Source: BMS3Bbin11 sp034659075
Lineage (GTDB): Bacteria > Pseudomonadota > Gammaproteobacteria > BMS3Bbin11
Assembly: GCA_034659075.1 (NCBI GenBank)
Contig: JAYEGM010000141.1
Location: forward strand, 1 to 34,547
Direction: 5' to 3'
DNA: 34,547 nucleotides
The position numbers and the translations under genes were made by a program. Shown here piece by piece: positions 1-7,027 of the stretch. How positions within the stretch are numbered: the stretch's first letter is position 1; the number at the start of each line of letters is the position of its first letter. The notes under the pieces are model-generated. The model was not told the origin of the DNA. It saw nothing but the letters and a program-made list of their open reading frames with translations, and did not search any database.

Positions 1-272
1 TTAAATCGATGGCCTTTGGTGATCAGTGTGTCTCTCAGCTCCGGGCTGTTATAGATTTCGCCGTTGCATACCAGTTGCAGGCTGTCATCTTCATTCGAAA
101 TAGGTTGCCGGCCGGAGTTCAGATCAATAATAGACAGGCGACGCTGTCCCAGTGAAATTTCATTGCCATGAAAGTAACCGGAATCATCCGGGCCACGGTG
201 GATCATGATATCGGTCATTTTTTTGATGGCATCGGTCCGCTGTGAGCCCATGATGCCGGCAATACCGCACAT
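1..272 (-). CDS. asnB: Asparagine synthase-like glutamine amidotransferase, N-terminal part (cut by window edge)
   Basis: The reverse-strand reading starts at 272 with MCGIAGIMG and continues through HRGPDDSGYF, GQRRLSIIDL and the CNGEIYN motif. This is the class II (Ntn-type) glutaminase domain of asparagine synthase B, with Cys2 as the N-terminal nucleophile after Met removal. The ATP-binding synthetase domain lies beyond the window. The start codon follows the stop of the upstream epimerase gene after a single base, so the two are surely cotranscribed. Family members make asparagine or, in polysaccharide and natural-product clusters, amidate sugars or peptides. The neighbouring epimerase, methyltransferase and GMC oxidoreductase favour such a specialised role, but that is inference. 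I am sure of the family and unsure of the substrate. Confidence 0.88.
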   Translation of the reverse strand, partial: MCGIAGIMGSQRTDAIKKMTDIMIHRGPDDSGYFHGNEISLGQRRLSIIDLNSGRQPISNEDDSLQLVCNGEIYNSPELRDTLITKGHRF

Positions 273-273
273 A

Positions 274-1341
274 TCAGATGAGTCCTTTTTCTTTGTACCA
301 GTCTAATGTGGTTTTGATGCCATCCTGGTCACTGACCTTCGGATGGTAGTTCAGCAAGTCATTGGCCTTGCTGATATCGAAGGCACGGTTGTGGGTGAAA
401 AAGCCGACGCGGCGGCGAAAGATGGGAGGCTTGATACCGAAAGGCTGACAGATGGTTTCGCAAACCAGGCCGGCGAACCAGACCGGGGCTACCGGGATTT
501 TAATCTTTGATAATTTCACTCCGGCGGCATCAGCAATAAACCGGGAAAGCTCATTTAGTGTGATGGGTTTGCTTGAGGCGATGTTAAAAGCTTCCAGATG
601 CATCATGTCACGCGGACGCACAGCATTAAGAATCAGCGAGTCAACCTGATCATCAATATATCCCAGGTGAGCCAGTACCTCGCCAGATCCAATCATCATA
701 AATTTTCCGGAATCTATGGCTTTGAAAATCTTCATCATACGTGTGTCGCCAGGGCCATAGACCATGGCAGGCCGGTTGACGGTAACAATCATACCCTCGT
801 CGCCAAGTGTACGAGCAAAATCCAGTACGGCCAGTTCACCTTCCAGCTTGGTTCGATGGTATTCATCCATCGGGTTGAAAGGTGTTCTTTCAGTACAGGG
901 AATTTCTTTCACGTGGCCATGAACACCGACGGTACTGCAATGAACGAAGCGTTCGACACCGGCTTTTTCAGCTGTCTTGATCAGTTTTAGCGTACCATCG
1001 ACATTGACCTTATGGTACATGGCTTCGGTGTTTTCAACTTCCTGAAACAGTGCGGCGATATTGAATACAATATTTATCCTTTTCAGTAGATCATCCCAGG
1101 ACTCATCACTGGCAAGATCCAGTACTTCCACTTTATAGCCATTTTCACGCAAGGTAGAGGCTTCTTCCTCGTAGAGCACTGTGCCGAGGACATCCAGATC
1201 ATATTCGACCAGTCGTTTGAACAGGGCGCCGCCGATGAAACCTGCTGCGCCAGTGACGAGTAATTTTTTACCCGCAAGGTCTTTGTATTCTTCAGGCAAA
1301 GATAATGCCTGTTTTTCTTCAAGCAAACTGAGGTTAATCAT
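274..1341 (-). CDS. NAD-dependent epimerase/dehydratase (extended SDR family)
   Basis: A 355-residue protein with the N-terminal Rossmann fingerprint TGAAGFIGGAL at about residue 31 and the catalytic YHRTK (YxxxK), with the partner serine in HCSTVGVHG. The layout is that of extended SDRs acting on nucleotide sugars, or of 3-beta-hydroxysteroid-dehydrogenase-like members. The first 25 or so residues before the Rossmann fold are an extension that is probably soluble. The start is supported by AGGA about six bases upstream. It sits 48 bases after the methyltransferase gene and one base before asnB in a minus-strand operon. The substrate is not evident; sugar epimerisation or oxidation in glycan assembly is the best guess. 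Confidence 0.85.
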   Translation of the reverse strand: MINLSLLEEKQALSLPEEYKDLAGKKLLVTGAAGFIGGALFKRLVEYDLDVLGTVLYEEEASTLRENGYKVEVLDLASDESWDDLLKRINIVFNIAALFQEVENTEAMYHKVNVDGTLKLIKTAEKAGVERFVHCSTVGVHGHVKEIPCTERTPFNPMDEYHRTKLEGELAVLDFARTLGDEGMIVTVNRPAMVYGPGDTRMMKIFKAIDSGKFMMIGSGEVLAHLGYIDDQVDSLILNAVRPRDMMHLEAFNIASSKPITLNELSRFIADAAGVKLSKIKIPVAPVWFAGLVCETICQPFGIKPPIFRRRVGFFTHNRAFDISKANDLLNYHPKVSDQDGIKTTLDWYKEKGLI

Positions 1342-1389
1342 TGTGTTCCTGTTGTGTTATTTGATTGAGTTGTCTGGTTCAGCTCATCT

Positions 1390-2052
1390 TTATGACTTCA
1401 ACTTTTTGCCTTCAATAAGGACGATGCTGGTAAATAATTTGTTTTTCCAGAAATACTTCTTTATAGACTGGATAATTTTCACGCCATTGAAACCGGCATC
1501 CTCGAAGAATTTCACCAACTCGGCGTTTCTATAAAACACCACCTGGTCTTTGATCAATGTGCTGTGCAGAAAGCCCCAGAAAAAGGTTAAAAGTGATCTG
1601 GCCTTATTGCGTTCCAGTACATAGACCACACCACCTTCCTGTACGAGTTGGTAGAGCCTGTTGCTGGCAGCCTGGGGATCAGTAAAGTAATGAAAGGCAT
1701 TGGCACAAAAGATAATCCTGAAATTATAACCCGAGAATGCATCGAGACCCATAGTTTCCCAGTCTGCGTGAATGAATTTCAGGTTTTCAAGTCCTGCTTC
1801 CCTTGATTTTCTCGTGGCTTCCTCAATCATCGATGATGATAAATCTATGCCAATGGCCCTGACTGCTGGTTTGTCTTTAAGATACTCACGCAGGAAGTGG
1901 CCTGTACCGCAGCCGATGTCGAGAATGTCACCCTCATCTATATCGAGGCAATGGCGGAGCATTTCATCGGCATGTGCCTGATACCAGGGCGCCAGACGAT
2001 TGCTTTCATATTCAGACGCTAATGCATCAAATTCCTTCGCAACGACACTCAT
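1390..2052 (-). CDS. Class I SAM-dependent methyltransferase
   Basis: A 220-residue protein with motif I ILDIGCGTGHFL at about residue 42, the acidic motif II region IGIDLSSSMIEEA, and the post-motif stretch FIHADWETM. This is a standard Methyltransf_11/25-type Rossmann fold using S-adenosylmethionine. There is no signal peptide or membrane segment, so it is cytoplasmic. It begins eight bases after the stop of the Tat-signal small subunit gene and is followed 48 bases later by the epimerase gene, consistent with one transcript. The methyl acceptor is unknown; a sugar, lipid or secondary-metabolite hydroxyl would fit the neighbours. The ribosome site is weak, suggesting translational coupling. 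Confidence 0.85.
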   Translation of the reverse strand: MSVVAKEFDALASEYESNRLAPWYQAHADEMLRHCLDIDEGDILDIGCGTGHFLREYLKDKPAVRAIGIDLSSSMIEEATRKSREAGLENLKFIHADWETMGLDAFSGYNFRIIFCANAFHYFTDPQAASNRLYQLVQEGGVVYVLERNKARSLLTFFWGFLHSTLIKDQVVFYRNAELVKFFEDAGFNGVKIIQSIKKYFWKNKLFTSIVLIEGKKLKS

Positions 2053-2060
2053 ACAATCAT

Positions 2061-2504
2061 TCAGGCATGTCTGCCATTAGCATTTTCATAAAGGTATAAC
2101 AGGGCACATAAATGGCCTTCAGTCCTGGAAATTACCCAGCCGTCGACATGAACGATATTTTCTATGTCGAAATCTTTATGAATTGCTTTCCTGTAGTTGT
2201 CCATATTAGTCAGTAATGAATAATAGCTAAGCTGATCTTTTTTTAATCCGACATCCTGCAATACCAGTTCAGTCATCTGCTCAAGTGTTAGCTGTGCAAG
2301 GGCCGGTTCATTCTTAATAAGGCTGCCACCCAGTTGTATCGCGAGATCAGGATAATCCAGGTAATGGGTTAGCATTCTGGCAATGGGTTGGGTGTCGGGT
2401 CGTATTGCGTAGTTTAGCCCTGTGCCGATGACTACGGCTCCGGTAATGAATATGCCTGTTTTGAGAAAGGCCCTACGACTTTTAAGCCTGTTTTTCTGTT
2501 TCAT
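2061..2504 (-). CDS. Tat-signal small subunit accompanying GMC oxidoreductase
   Basis: A 147-residue protein starting with a twin-arginine signal: SRRAFLK at about residues 9-15, then a hydrophobic stretch to about residue 30. The mature part is short, helical and free of obvious cofactor ligands; near the C-terminus it has DGWVISRTEGHLCAL. This arrangement resembles the small subunits (gluconate 2-dehydrogenase subunit 3 or sorbitol dehydrogenase small-subunit type) that carry a flavin GMC partner through the Tat system. Its ATG overlaps the GMC gene stop (ATGA), the classic sign of translational coupling. I infer that it forms a complex with the GMC protein and directs it to the periplasm. 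Family placement is from memory of the pattern and is moderately certain. Confidence 0.65.
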   Translation of the reverse strand: MKQKNRLKSRRAFLKTGIFITGAVVIGTGLNYAIRPDTQPIARMLTHYLDYPDLAIQLGGSLIKNEPALAQLTLEQMTELVLQDVGLKKDQLSYYSLLTNMDNYRKAIHKDFDIENIVHVDGWVISRTEGHLCALLYLYENANGRHA

Positions 2505-4018
2505 GCAGGCAAGCCCTTTAAGTGATCAGATAGTCTCAAAGCCAGCGCGACGATGGTCAGGGTCGGGTTAGCATAGCCGATGGTAGGAAATAATGATGAA
2601 CCGGTAAGATATAAATTAGAAATATTGTAGACCTTGCAGTTTCTGTCCGCCACTCCGGTCTTCGGGCTATCGGTCATGCGCGTCGTTCCACAATGATGCT
2701 TGCCCGCTTCCATGTTCCGGGGCCAGCGACTGCTGTCTTTGAAAATCTCACCGTAGGCACGGCCGAGCCCCATACGTCCAAATTCTAATGCGGCTAGTTC
2801 CATCGCACGATGGGCATGACTCAAATCATTATCCTTCATTTGCCAGTTGACGTTGATTTGATGCTGTCCGAACAGGTCAGTCTTATCTGACAGTGTGATC
2901 CTCGAGTCAGGGTTGGGAGTGGGTTCGAGGACAAGATGCAAAGCGATAAAATCTTTGTTCATTTTTCTTTCAGGCAGATCGTCAAGTCTGTGATCTTCAG
3001 CCCCGGGTACCGCATCGAGTTGCGAAAAAATTCTTCCATCTGCATCAGCCGTTTTTGGTTTTGCCTTGATCAGGTGCAGCCTGAAATTATTCAGCTTCTC
3101 TTTTCTGAGCAGGACTTCAGGTGAGGCAAGTATAGCGAACATTTTGCCACCAGCGACTTCGTGGACAGCATCATACAGATGCAGATTCAGGCGCGGATCA
3201 GAAAAGGAGATGTCTGCACCCGGGCGTAGTAGCAAATGATCCATAAAATAACGGCCGACCAGGTCATTATCATTACCTAGCCCATTCTTAGCGATACTGT
3301 TTGATAGCAATAATAGCCTTGCGTTTTCCATGCCACCGGTGGCAAGTATAAATGTTCTGGCTGATAGCGAAAATTCGGGGCCATCGATGCAGGCAACTTT
3401 CAGGCTTGTGACCCGTGTGGCTGATTCATTGGTTAAAATGTCCAGAACATTGGCATAGAGGTAGACGCTGATATTGCTGGCATCTTTCAATTCCTGCCGG
3501 TACTGCATGCCAAATCGTGTGGGAGGGCTTTGATTATAGACGACTGTTTTCAGGCGGCTTTCCTTTAAAGGAAGATCCGGCTGATTAATTTTGCTCTGCC
3601 AGAAAGCGAGATTTTCGTATTCATAGGGGCCAAGGCCGACAATCGGCTGTGCCCGACGATAAAAAGGATCAAGATCGCTGCGAGAAATGGGCCAGCCACT
3701 GTGAGGCAGCCATTTGCGTTTTTCGAAATCGATGGGATCCAGTGGACGGCAATGTCCTGCCCAGTGGTTGGTGGTGCCGCCAAAAAAGCGAAGGCGATTA
3801 CTTCGCAAAGGAAAAGATGGCAGCCCGATATTCTCGCCGTCATACAGTGACTGGGTTTTCACATCAATCTCCAGTCCACCGGATTCGAGCAATGCGACTT
3901 TGGTCGAGGTGCCGATATACTCGCGGGCTATGGTGATTCCTGCTGCGCCGGCGCCAATAATGCAGATATCGGCTTTGATATGCTGCCCCTGATCGAGTTC
4001 CCTGGCGTCAATAAACAT
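2501..4018 (-). CDS. GMC-family FAD-dependent oxidoreductase
   Basis: The N-terminal dinucleotide-binding motif ICIIGAGAAGITIA binds FAD, and the C-terminal GMC_oxred_C domain contains HHCGTTRM and, near the end, YANPTLTIVALAL with the catalytic His/Asn positions. I chose the start at 4018 because MFIDARELDQG is the usual beginning of this subgroup. An in-frame ATG at 4114 would add 32 residues and neither start has a strong ribosome site. GMC enzymes oxidise alcohols or sugars with FAD. The enzyme has no signal of its own; the overlapping downstream gene supplies a Tat signal, so export as a complex is likely. It is the first gene of the minus-strand operon. The substrate is unknown. Confidence 0.87.
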   Translation of the reverse strand: MFIDARELDQGQHIKADICIIGAGAAGITIAREYIGTSTKVALLESGGLEIDVKTQSLYDGENIGLPSFPLRSNRLRFFGGTTNHWAGHCRPLDPIDFEKRKWLPHSGWPISRSDLDPFYRRAQPIVGLGPYEYENLAFWQSKINQPDLPLKESRLKTVVYNQSPPTRFGMQYRQELKDASNISVYLYANVLDILTNESATRVTSLKVACIDGPEFSLSARTFILATGGMENARLLLLSNSIAKNGLGNDNDLVGRYFMDHLLLRPGADISFSDPRLNLHLYDAVHEVAGGKMFAILASPEVLLRKEKLNNFRLHLIKAKPKTADADGRIFSQLDAVPGAEDHRLDDLPERKMNKDFIALHLVLEPTPNPDSRITLSDKTDLFGQHQINVNWQMKDNDLSHAHRAMELAALEFGRMGLGRAYGEIFKDSSRWPRNMEAGKHHCGTTRMTDSPKTGVADRNCKVYNISNLYLTGSSLFPTIGYANPTLTIVALALRLSDHLKGLPA

Positions 4019-4136
4019 AGCGGTGGTGTATTTTTCCTGACTATCTGATGGGTAATTTAAGTGAGCATTTATAATTCGACGGAATTGTACCGTTTTCACG
4101 TTACTGGCGCACATAAATCTAATTATTGAATCGAAG

Positions 4137-4191
4137 TTTTAAGTGTTGAATTAAAGTTTCAAGTGTCAAGTTTCAAGTTTCAAGTGTTAAG
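4137..4191 (+). repeat. Tandem 7-bp repeat array (consensus TTTCAAG)
   Basis: From 4157 to 4191 the sequence is five consecutive heptamers: TTTCAAG, TGTCAAG, TTTCAAG, TTTCAAG, TGTTAAG. More degenerate units (TTTTAAG, TGTTGAA) precede them from 4137. It lies just upstream of the minus-strand GMC gene and mirrors an inverted array at 4289-4316. The function is unknown. Single or few-copy versions of the same heptamer occur at other intergenic spots in this window. Confidence 0.85.
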
Positions 4192-4249
4192 AGGTATCTA
4201 ATGCAGTAGAATTTTGCTTTGAATGGTATTGAATAAAAAAGATACCTCT
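4190..4249. repeat. Inverted repeat nested between the heptamer arrays
   Basis: AGAGGTATCT at 4190-4199 is matched perfectly in reverse complement by AGATACCTCT at 4240-4249, with a 40-base spacer. Directly after it comes CTCTGTGTCCTCTGTGG, a direct repeat of CTCTGTG/CCTCTGTGG type often seen in dispersed intergenic repeats of proteobacteria (from memory). The two heptamer arrays lie outside it in opposite orientation, so the entire 4157-4316 segment could fold as one long hairpin. Confidence 0.75.
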
Positions 4250-4288
4250 GTGTCCTCTGTGGTAAGTATCTTTTCTTTTGACCTTTAT

Positions 4289-4316
4289 CTTGAAACTTGA
4301 AACTTGAAACTTGAAA
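4289..4316 (-). repeat. Tandem 7-bp repeat array (four perfect CTTGAAA units)
   Basis: Four exact CTTGAAA units run from 4289 to 4316, the reverse complement of the TTTCAAG units at 4157-4191. The array overlaps the 5' end of the AddB-like gene: the only usable start, TTG at 4304, is inside the third unit. Copy-number change here would alter the translation initiation region. Confidence 0.9.
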
Positions 4317-7027
4317 CTATAAAAAGAATCGATCTGCACGAGAAACTGAGGCAGGGTACAACAGTCATCACCGGCAATTCCCGCCTGGCGGCAGCGCTGC
4401 AGCTGGAATACCAGCAGCGGGCGATTGATAACGGTTTGCCGGTATGGGAAACCCCCGACATTAAACCCTGGAGTATCTGGTTAAGGCAGGCCTGGGAAGA
4501 GGCTGTTTTCGATGGCCTGATTGTATCGCCCGCATTATTGCTGACAGGTGAGCAGGAGCAGTATGTCTGGGAGTCTATTATTGAATCATCAACAAACAAC
4601 ATTCTGCGCAAGGAAGCCACTGCGAAGAAGGCCGCCGAGGCATGGCGACAGCTGATCAACTGGCAGGTCAATCATGGCCAGGCAGATTTTGATATCTACG
4701 AGGACACACAGACATTCCAGCTCTGGGCTGACGAGTTTGAACAGCGTTGCAATGAACAGGGCTGGTTGCCCGCCAGTCGGATGCCTGAACAGCTTGTTGA
4801 GTGCTTCAGTCATGATGATTACACATGCAGCAGTGACATTCTGCTGCTGGGTTTTGATGAACTTACACCGCTGCAACAGAAGCTGATTGCGGTTATTCAA
4901 AATTCCGGTGGGTCGATTAAATGGGTTCAGCTGGCTCCGGATAATGGAAAGTGCAACACAGTTGTTCGCCTGGCCTGTGCTGATAGCGATGATGAGATTG
5001 ATACGCTGGCTCGATGGATTCGGCAACAATTAATGCAGCAGCCAGATTCCCGAATAGGTGTCGTTGTCCCGGATCTGGGTGCACACCGTTCTAGCCTGGT
5101 TCGCCAGCTCACCGAGATTCTGGTTCCGGGCAATCTTATGGCCGCGGGCGATGAGCCACTACCGTGGAATATTTCTCTTGGTTTGCCGTTAAAGCATTAC
5201 CCTGTCATCGAAACTGCATTCAATGTACTGGATTTGGCTGGCGGTAGTTTCTCGCTAGAGGAGATTGGCCCGTTGCTGAATTCTCCTTATCTGGCCGGTG
5301 CAGCAGAAGAGGTCGGGCCACGTGCCTTGCTGGATCGCAAGCTAAGGGACATTGGTGAGCAGAAGGTGGGTCTGAAGAATCTGTGCTGGCTGGCAACGAA
5401 TACGGATCGCCCCTGGCATGCTCCCGTGCTGGCAAAGCATCTGTGCAAGCTCGAGGAGCTGATAGAAAAAATACCCGGTTCAGCCAGTCCGGCAGACTGG
5501 GTTAAATGGTTTGCCGAGATCCTGACTAGTGCAGGCTGGGCAAAAGATCGTGATTTCAATGCCGGGGAATACCAGGCCATCGAGGCTTTCCATAAACTGC
5601 TGGCACGGTTTAGTGGACTGCAGGCTGTCAGTGGACGGCTGAGCTATTCCCGCGCGCTGGGTCTGTTGAAACGGCTTGCGCTAGCACAAATCTTCCAGCC
5701 TCGAACAGAATCAACGCCAGTCCAGATACTGGGCCTGTATGAAGCCATAGGTCAGCAATTCGATGCTCTCTGGGTAATGGATCTGCATGACGGAAACTGG
5801 CCTGCATCGCCGCAACCCAACTCATTTATCCCATTATCGCTGCAGCGCCAACTCGCTATGCCGCATGCCGATCAGGCCAGAGAACTTGTCATTGCACAGG
5901 GTATTACCGAGCGATTGCTATCTTCAGCTGTTGATGTGGTGATGAGTTACCCTCTACGTAAGGGCGAAGAATCGCTCAGGCCCAGTCCATTGATCCGTGA
6001 TCTGCCTGAAGTCGACAAAGAAGCCTTAACGCCGGGAAAGGACGAAACATGGAGTGAGACTATCCAGAAAAGCGGTCGGCAGGAGTTTTTACGTGATGAC
6101 CCTGCACCTGCACTGCTGCAGCAACGTGCACCCGGTGGCAGCGGAATATTCAAACACCAGTCGCTTTGTCCGTTTCGTGCCTTTGCCCAATATCGTTTGA
6201 CAGCGACGGCACTTGCCACACCGCAGGTAGGCCTTGATGCTATGAAACGTGGCCAGCTGTTTCATACTGTGCTGGAACTGTTCTGGCGCGTTGTCAGGGA
6301 TCTCAAAACTTTGCTGGCAATGACTAATGAGGAGCTGGAACAAACTCTCGATGCCATCATAGCGCAGGCGATTAATGATATGGCCGTCCAGAACCCCGAT
6401 ATTTTCAGCCCGCGCTTTCGTCAAATCGAATCATCCCGCCTTAAGCACTTAACACATGAATGGTTGGAGATTGAGAAAGAGCGCGCAGACTTCAAGGTAG
6501 TCGATTTTGAAAAGGAAGTCATGGCAGAGATAAACGGTATCAGCGTCCATCTGTGGATAGACCGCATCGATGAGCTGGCCGACGGGAGCAAGGTAGTGAT
6601 CGACTATAAGACGGGCGCTGTCAGTCCTTCGCAATGGTTTGGTGAACGGCCTGAAGAACCGCAATTGCCGTTATACAGCATGGTAGAAGGCAAAGAGACT
6701 GCAGTCAGTGCTGTGCTCTACGGTCAACTGAAAGCAGCCGATATGAAGTTTAGCGGTGTTGTCGAGCAGTTGGGTTTGATCCCCGGCTTACCCCCGGCAC
6801 GAAACCCTCAGCTTAAGGAGGTCACCGAGTTATGGCCACAGGTACTCACCGACTGGCAGTTAACCATTAATCAGCTGGCTGAAGATTATCGTAATGGCAG
6901 GGCAGAGGTTGACCCCAAAAAGCCAGATACCTGTGAGACGTCTTATTGTGAATTATCCGGTCTATGCAGAATTGATGAACTGATGGCAGAGGCAGAGAAA
7001 AAGTCCGGGGCAGATGACAATGAATAA
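4304..7027 (+). CDS. AddB-like PD-(D/E)XK nuclease, probable DNA repair protein (TIGR03623 type)
   Basis: A 907-residue protein. The N-terminal two thirds resemble an inactivated UvrD/AddB helicase fold. The C-terminal third is a RecB-type nuclease domain with GQLFHTVLELFW, then IDRIDEL and IDYKTG (Asp767, Lys769), followed by QLPLY. Cys622 (CPFRAFA) and Cys877, Cys882 and Cys888 near the C-terminus match the four-cysteine iron-sulfur arrangement of AddB-type nucleases. The next gene, a full RecB-like helicase, overlaps by 14 bases, so the two probably form a two-subunit exonuclease for double-strand-break processing. There is no ATG before about residue 160. The start is TTG at 4304 because TGA at 4298 closes the frame, and this TTG lies inside a heptamer repeat without a visible ribosome site. 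Confidence 0.85.
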   Translation: MKLETIKRIDLHEKLRQGTTVITGNSRLAAALQLEYQQRAIDNGLPVWETPDIKPWSIWLRQAWEEAVFDGLIVSPALLLTGEQEQYVWESIIESSTNNILRKEATAKKAAEAWRQLINWQVNHGQADFDIYEDTQTFQLWADEFEQRCNEQGWLPASRMPEQLVECFSHDDYTCSSDILLLGFDELTPLQQKLIAVIQNSGGSIKWVQLAPDNGKCNTVVRLACADSDDEIDTLARWIRQQLMQQPDSRIGVVVPDLGAHRSSLVRQLTEILVPGNLMAAGDEPLPWNISLGLPLKHYPVIETAFNVLDLAGGSFSLEEIGPLLNSPYLAGAAEEVGPRALLDRKLRDIGEQKVGLKNLCWLATNTDRPWHAPVLAKHLCKLEELIEKIPGSASPADWVKWFAEILTSAGWAKDRDFNAGEYQAIEAFHKLLARFSGLQAVSGRLSYSRALGLLKRLALAQIFQPRTESTPVQILGLYEAIGQQFDALWVMDLHDGNWPASPQPNSFIPLSLQRQLAMPHADQARELVIAQGITERLLSSAVDVVMSYPLRKGEESLRPSPLIRDLPEVDKEALTPGKDETWSETIQKSGRQEFLRDDPAPALLQQRAPGGSGIFKHQSLCPFRAFAQYRLTATALATPQVGLDAMKRGQLFHTVLELFWRVVRDLKTLLAMTNEELEQTLDAIIAQAINDMAVQNPDIFSPRFRQIESSRLKHLTHEWLEIEKERADFKVVDFEKEVMAEINGISVHLWIDRIDELADGSKVVIDYKTGAVSPSQWFGERPEEPQLPLYSMVEGKETAVSAVLYGQLKAADMKFSGVVEQLGLIPGLPPARNPQLKEVTELWPQVLTDWQLTINQLAEDYRNGRAEVDPKKPDTCETSYCELSGLCRIDELMAEAEKKSGADDNE

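Noticed and set aside
4019..4114. Longer GMC protein starting at 4114
   Set aside because: The extra 32 residues do not look like a signal peptide and lie before the usual MFIDARELDQG opening. No ribosome site was seen, but it cannot be excluded.
4137..4316. CRISPR array
   Set aside because: The repeats are 7 bases long with no spacers between them, and no cas genes are present.
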